NCBI GenBank assembly: GCA_964580215.1 | Contig: CAZOJT010000044.1 | Span: 1 to 24,032, forward strand | Source of the DNA: SM23-73-3 sp964580215 | Lineage (GTDB): Bacteria > Zixibacteria > MSB-5A5 > SM1-73 | Direction of reading: 5' to 3' | DNA: 24,032 nucleotides | Shown: positions 20,764 through 24,032 of the stretch, piece after piece | Position numbering within the stretch: the first letter of the stretch is position 1 | Layout of the letters: each line of letters starts with the position of its first letter | Program-made: the position numbers and the translations under genes | The notes under the pieces: generated by a model | What the model was told of the DNA's origin: nothing | The model's input: the letters and a program-made list of their open reading frames with translations, nothing else | The model's database searches: none

Positions 20764-23295
20764 ATGGCAAACAAAACTAATTTAGTCTTAATTGTCCTTT
20801 TGCTTCTGCTTGTATTTTCTGAAACAGGTCTTTGTCAGAGTCAAAGTCAATATGCTTTGATCCAAATACCGGTTTTTGAAAATCCTCTGATTTGGAAGCT
20901 GACTAAATATGAAACGAACACATTATGGGGGGTAGACCTTTTTGGAAATCAAGCATCGGTGGCCCAATCATATGTCATGACTCCGGACTATGAATTATGG
21001 AGCGGTGTATCGTTTCACTTGGATAATGTTTGGAATAGAATGACATTTCAGGAATGCTTAGATAACTGGATCTTCGGTTTCGGCGAGCCCGGAGCAGGGG
21101 TCGGGCAATTTCTCTGGCCAAGTAGGGTGGATGCTCATGCTCTTTGCGGTTGGTGGGGCAGTAATTGGTATTACGACTATTTCTACTACATCTTTGTGGC
21201 GGATGCCTGCAATGATCGAATTGTTGAACTCAGGTACCATTGGGGTTATCAGACTCTGGAATGGCTTGGGACAATCACCGGCGGGGGATTGGATTTTCCG
21301 GAAGATCTAGACATAAATAACGGGGAAACATTCCTCCCGAATTCGGACGACTATTTATGGGTGTTGAATGGTCACGAGATCAAAAGATTCACCCTGGATG
21401 GAGTGTTAAGAAAAACCTATGGTTCTTATGGGTGTGATGGTGCAGATGGTCATTTTTGCCGTCCTACTGCTGTGGTCTGTGGGCGGCACCTATTTGCTTT
21501 TGAGCCACACTCTAACAATAACTGTATCTATGTGGCGAATGATGGAAACAAGTGCATAGTATTGCTATGGAAATCAGAAACAGGAGAAGACATAACTTGG
21601 ATAAAAGAAGTTCCATACAATGAGGAAACATATATTGTTGACCTGGAAGCAGACAATTTTGGGCAGGTGTGGGCGGTGGATCGGGATAACGGAAGAATCT
21701 ATAAGTATACCTATGATCTTTATCCTTTATGCTACTACGGAAGCTTCGGCACTGGTGAGAATCAATTCTACTATCCGCTCAGTGTTTCCAGCCACGGAGG
21801 GTATTTGGGATGCGGGGATGTTTTTGTAGCTGAATCCTGGACAGATAACAGCGGAGGTCAGTATTTTGCCATTGGCACAGACATTGTGGATTTCGAAGTC
21901 ACCTCCTCTGTGGACTACCGCTGGCACTATATCAATTATACCTTGGTGGATCCGTCGGATGTCACCATAGAAATATATGATGAAGAGGATCAACTGGTAA
22001 AGACGCTTTTTGACGCTATTGAGTGGTCAGGGGCATGCACACATGTCTGGGATGGGACTAACCAGTCAGGACAGCAGGTGGGCACCGGAGCTTACCGGGC
22101 GGTTGTCACAGACTCCTGCAATTATGGTGACCCAGAGACCCAGCAACCGACAAATGTGGTGGTCAAAGAAGGCTGGTTCCATCATGATGGTTATCTCAGA
22201 CCGCCCTGGAATTTGGCTGGTTATCAATCTGGAGCGGATGAGATCACTTTGGAATGGGAGTATCCACAGTTTCCTGACGACTGGGTTACTGTTTACTGTG
22301 ATGGGTGTCTCTGTGGAGCAGTTGAACCACTTGTTCCCAGAACTTACACAGATAGTGGACTCATTCCAGATCAAAGTTATATCTATTGGGTAAGAGCCTA
22401 TAGAGCAATAGAGGACACCTCCTACGTTGAATCCGGTCCATCAAATGCAGACACCGTTTTCTTAGAGTCGAAGCTTTTGTTTCCTTCAGCCAGCGATATT
22501 TTCCCGGTTGACCAGAGCTTCAGCGATCCTGCCTCTTCGTCAAAGCAGGAGGAGGACACCTGCGACGTACGTATTATTTACACCACCGCCTATCCGGGGC
22601 ATTTCACTGAGGTAGAGGTAATGTTGGAAAATCCAGTGGCTATCTCTGGTTTCAATTTTCTCATCAAGCCATCTTCGGGACATCTGTTCAATTTTCACAC
22701 TGAGAGAATCTTCACAGATAGCATTCTGATAGATCCTGATTGGGTTCATTATCCGGTGCGGGAGTGCTGGATTGACACCAGTGGTTCTTTGATCAGCGGT
22801 TTTAGCTCGGTAACGTGCCGCGGGCAGGTTGCTGATACTACTCTGCCCCACTGTAAATATCTCTGGGTTAAAGCCTGGGCTCCACCAGACGAATATATTC
22901 CGCCTGATCCAAGTTACCGAACTCTGTTCAAATTCGGAGTAGATGCTTTCTGCATTCCGGATTCCACCAACGACAGAACTGTAAGGTTCAATCCGGCTTT
23001 TGGTCGCGTGTATAGTCGGGAATACGAAGAGATTCCATTAAGATGCCATCCAGCCTGCCTCACCCTCTGGTGGTCGGTGCCAGGGGATGCCAGTGGGGAC
23101 AGCCTTGTCGACATGAGTGATATACTGTGGCTAAGCAATTATCTTTACAAAGGGGGACCTGCGCCGTGCATTCCCGAAACCGGAGATCCCAGCGGGGACT
23201 GCCTTGTCGACCTGAGTGATATTCTTTATTTAATTTGTTATCTTTATAAGGGTGGAGCCCCTCCGAATCCGGGATGCTGGTATGGCAAAAAGTAA
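20764..23295 (+). CDS. Large exported NHL-propeller protein with FlgD-like Ig, FnIII-like and dockerin domains
   Basis: 843 residues from ATG 20764, chosen over the in-frame TTG 20749 because AGGAGG is at 20753-20758. Signal peptide about 1-25 (LLLLLVFSETGLC). NHL-type propeller blades at about 95-375 (FGEPGAGVGQFLWPSRVDA, GSFGTGENQFYYPLSV). FlgD-like Ig fold at 380-455 (VTIEIYDEEDQLVKTL, THVWDGTNQSGQQVGTGAYR). FnIII-like domain at 478-565. A cohesin-like/beta-sandwich region at 600-765. A C-terminal dockerin pair at about 774-836, each unit GD-x-SGD-x-LVD-x-SDIL-x-L followed by YLYKGG, with Asp/Asn calcium ligands. It likely sits on or outside the cell surface and attaches to other proteins through calcium-dependent dockerin contacts. 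Last gene of the operon, 47 bp after the preceding gene. Confidence 0.85.
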   Translation: MANKTNLVLIVLLLLLVFSETGLCQSQSQYALIQIPVFENPLIWKLTKYETNTLWGVDLFGNQASVAQSYVMTPDYELWSGVSFHLDNVWNRMTFQECLDNWIFGFGEPGAGVGQFLWPSRVDAHALCGWWGSNWYYDYFYYIFVADACNDRIVELRYHWGYQTLEWLGTITGGGLDFPEDLDINNGETFLPNSDDYLWVLNGHEIKRFTLDGVLRKTYGSYGCDGADGHFCRPTAVVCGRHLFAFEPHSNNNCIYVANDGNKCIVLLWKSETGEDITWIKEVPYNEETYIVDLEADNFGQVWAVDRDNGRIYKYTYDLYPLCYYGSFGTGENQFYYPLSVSSHGGYLGCGDVFVAESWTDNSGGQYFAIGTDIVDFEVTSSVDYRWHYINYTLVDPSDVTIEIYDEEDQLVKTLFDAIEWSGACTHVWDGTNQSGQQVGTGAYRAVVTDSCNYGDPETQQPTNVVVKEGWFHHDGYLRPPWNLAGYQSGADEITLEWEYPQFPDDWVTVYCDGCLCGAVEPLVPRTYTDSGLIPDQSYIYWVRAYRAIEDTSYVESGPSNADTVFLESKLLFPSASDIFPVDQSFSDPASSSKQEEDTCDVRIIYTTAYPGHFTEVEVMLENPVAISGFNFLIKPSSGHLFNFHTERIFTDSILIDPDWVHYPVRECWIDTSGSLISGFSSVTCRGQVADTTLPHCKYLWVKAWAPPDEYIPPDPSYRTLFKFGVDAFCIPDSTNDRTVRFNPAFGRVYSREYEEIPLRCHPACLTLWWSVPGDASGDSLVDMSDILWLSNYLYKGGPAPCIPETGDPSGDCLVDLSDILYLICYLYKGGAPPNPGCWYGKK

Positions 23296-23723
23296 TGGTT
23301 GAACATAAGCTTTATGGTTAAATTAACCAAAACTCAGGCATAGCAAGTTACCCACACAAAACAAACTGCTTCATCTATCCAGACTTGAATTTGCCTGATG
23401 AATCAGGTCCTATGGATCCTGTGGACAACTACAAGTTTCTGCCAAAATAAAACGCTTTATTTTTGTATCTGTTTTTTTGAATCTTAAGACCTGATTTATC
23501 CATAACGTCTGGTGATTGAGTTATTTCAGATTGGATAAATCGAGCCTTATATAATAGACGAAGGAGTTTTTCCACGCCTCCTCGTTTACCTCATCACAGA
23601 AGAAGAGACCAAATCTTACCTTTCTTTTCCCTGCCCCCACCATAAAAAGGAAAGAAAGCACGGTAAAAGGACTTTAAAAATTCTTCTTTCAAACTCTCTT
23701 AAGCAATTTATATTTAAGTTCAG
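23296..23723. other. Gene-free stretch with weak signals
   Basis: No coding frame of note. An A/T-rich stem CAAAATAAA-ACGC-TTTATTTTTG at 23443-23465, followed by a second T-run (23473-23479), could end the upstream transcript. TATAAT at 23550-23555 could be a -10 for the next gene, but I find no -35 at proper spacing. CGAAGGAG/CCTCCTCG near 23560-23585 may pair. Confidence 0.4.
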
Positions 23724-23978
23724 ATGAAAGACAAGACATTCCAAGAAGCCAAAGACGACTCTGATCAGAATCAGAGAATAGTTGCGCTTTACACCGATAT
23801 CGGGAGAGGACATCCGAATTACTTAGATGGCTTGCTTTACCTGCTGAAGAAAAAGTACCCTCAGTTAGTTAGCCGAACTGTTTTTCAAGAAAGCAAAGGA
23901 GCCTTGCTTCTTTGTTGGAGAACTTTGTCCTGGCTTTATACAATAAGTGGGAAAGGCGGGGTTCAAACAAAATTTTAG
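23724..23978 (+). pseudogene. Glycosyltransferase (MGDG-synthase-like), N-terminal fragment cut by an IS end
   Basis: The frame reads IVALYTDIGRGHPNYLDGLL in its first half, matching the nucleotide-sugar glycosyltransferase opening (hydrophobic strand, then GxGH, here GRGH, then a helix) of the MurG/MGDG synthase-like group. It continues TVFQESKGALLLCWRTLSWL and SGKGG, plausible for the same family. After about 83 codons the sequence passes into the IS-like end at 23972 and stops (TKF, then TAG). A full enzyme would be several hundred residues, so this copy is truncated, presumably by insertion. No Shine-Dalgarno is obvious before ATG 23724. Confidence 0.6.
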
Positions 23979-24027
23979 GGTTAATGGAAAAAACGTGTTG
24001 GTTTTTTGTTGTTGATAATAACGGAGG
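23972..24027 (+). repeat. IS-like end, inverted copy of the left window edge
   Basis: 56 bp, 55 identical to the reverse complement of 1-56. Oriented outward: ATTTTAGGG inside, CGGAGG outside, with CATAC following. It interrupts the glycosyltransferase frame. Confidence 0.75.
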
Positions 24028-24032
24028 CATAC

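Overview
The window reads as one contig from an uncultured, Gram-negative, probably anaerobic bacterium of the FCB/Zixibacteria-like kind. This placement is an inference from gene content: a PorV/PorQ-like outer-membrane protein, a Ser/Thr kinase with a long TPR tail, a dockerin-tipped secreted beta-propeller, a ferredoxin-linked 2-oxoacid oxidoreductase next to HdrCB, and intergenic DNA packed with short palindromes. No rRNA or marker gene fixes the taxonomy.

Layout. (1) 1-1700: insertion-sequence graveyard. It holds an IS-like end at the contig edge, a decayed IS256-type transposase tail, a 5'-truncated TPR gene and a truncated DDE transposase. (2) 1718-6283, minus strand: a signalling pair, FHA-GAF-PP2C/SpoIIE phosphatase followed by a PknB-like kinase with a membrane segment and TPRs. 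Nested direct repeats flank it. (3) 6284-7528: repeats, a tRNA-like structured region and a strong promoter. (4) 7529-8494: a PorV-like gene carrying an in-frame palindrome. (5) 8495-10038: repeat-dense DNA with a 408-bp internally deleted IS4-type element and three palindromes whose stems covary. (6) 10039-14764, minus strand: korD-korA-korB-korC-ndk-citrate synthase, a central-carbon operon producing or using 2-oxoglutarate and reduced ferredoxin. (7) 14881-16374, plus strand, divergent: hdrC-hdrB. (8) 16527-17936: a clostripain-like lipoprotein that appears to have lost its catalytic Cys, with a C-terminal PEGA domain. (9) 18217-23295, plus strand: four exported proteins in a row (small NTF2-like protein, LAS/MepA-type metallopeptidase, beta-propeller, dockerin multidomain protein) behind a promoter whose spacer contains nine consecutive C. 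(10) 23724-end: start of a glycosyltransferase cut off by the second copy of the IS-like end.

How it fits together. The kor/gltA/ndk block and hdrCB share a divergent control region with symmetric TTGACTTT boxes, suggesting joint control of ferredoxin-dependent 2-oxoacid metabolism and an Hdr-type thiol/disulfide redox partner; hdrA is not here. The secreted operon looks like an envelope or extracellular module that may be phase-variable. The most unusual theme is the density of small palindromic elements. Some are inserted in frame inside genes, reminiscent of Rickettsia palindromic elements; one is associated with the deletion point of an IS; one family keeps its framing bases while its stem bases covary.
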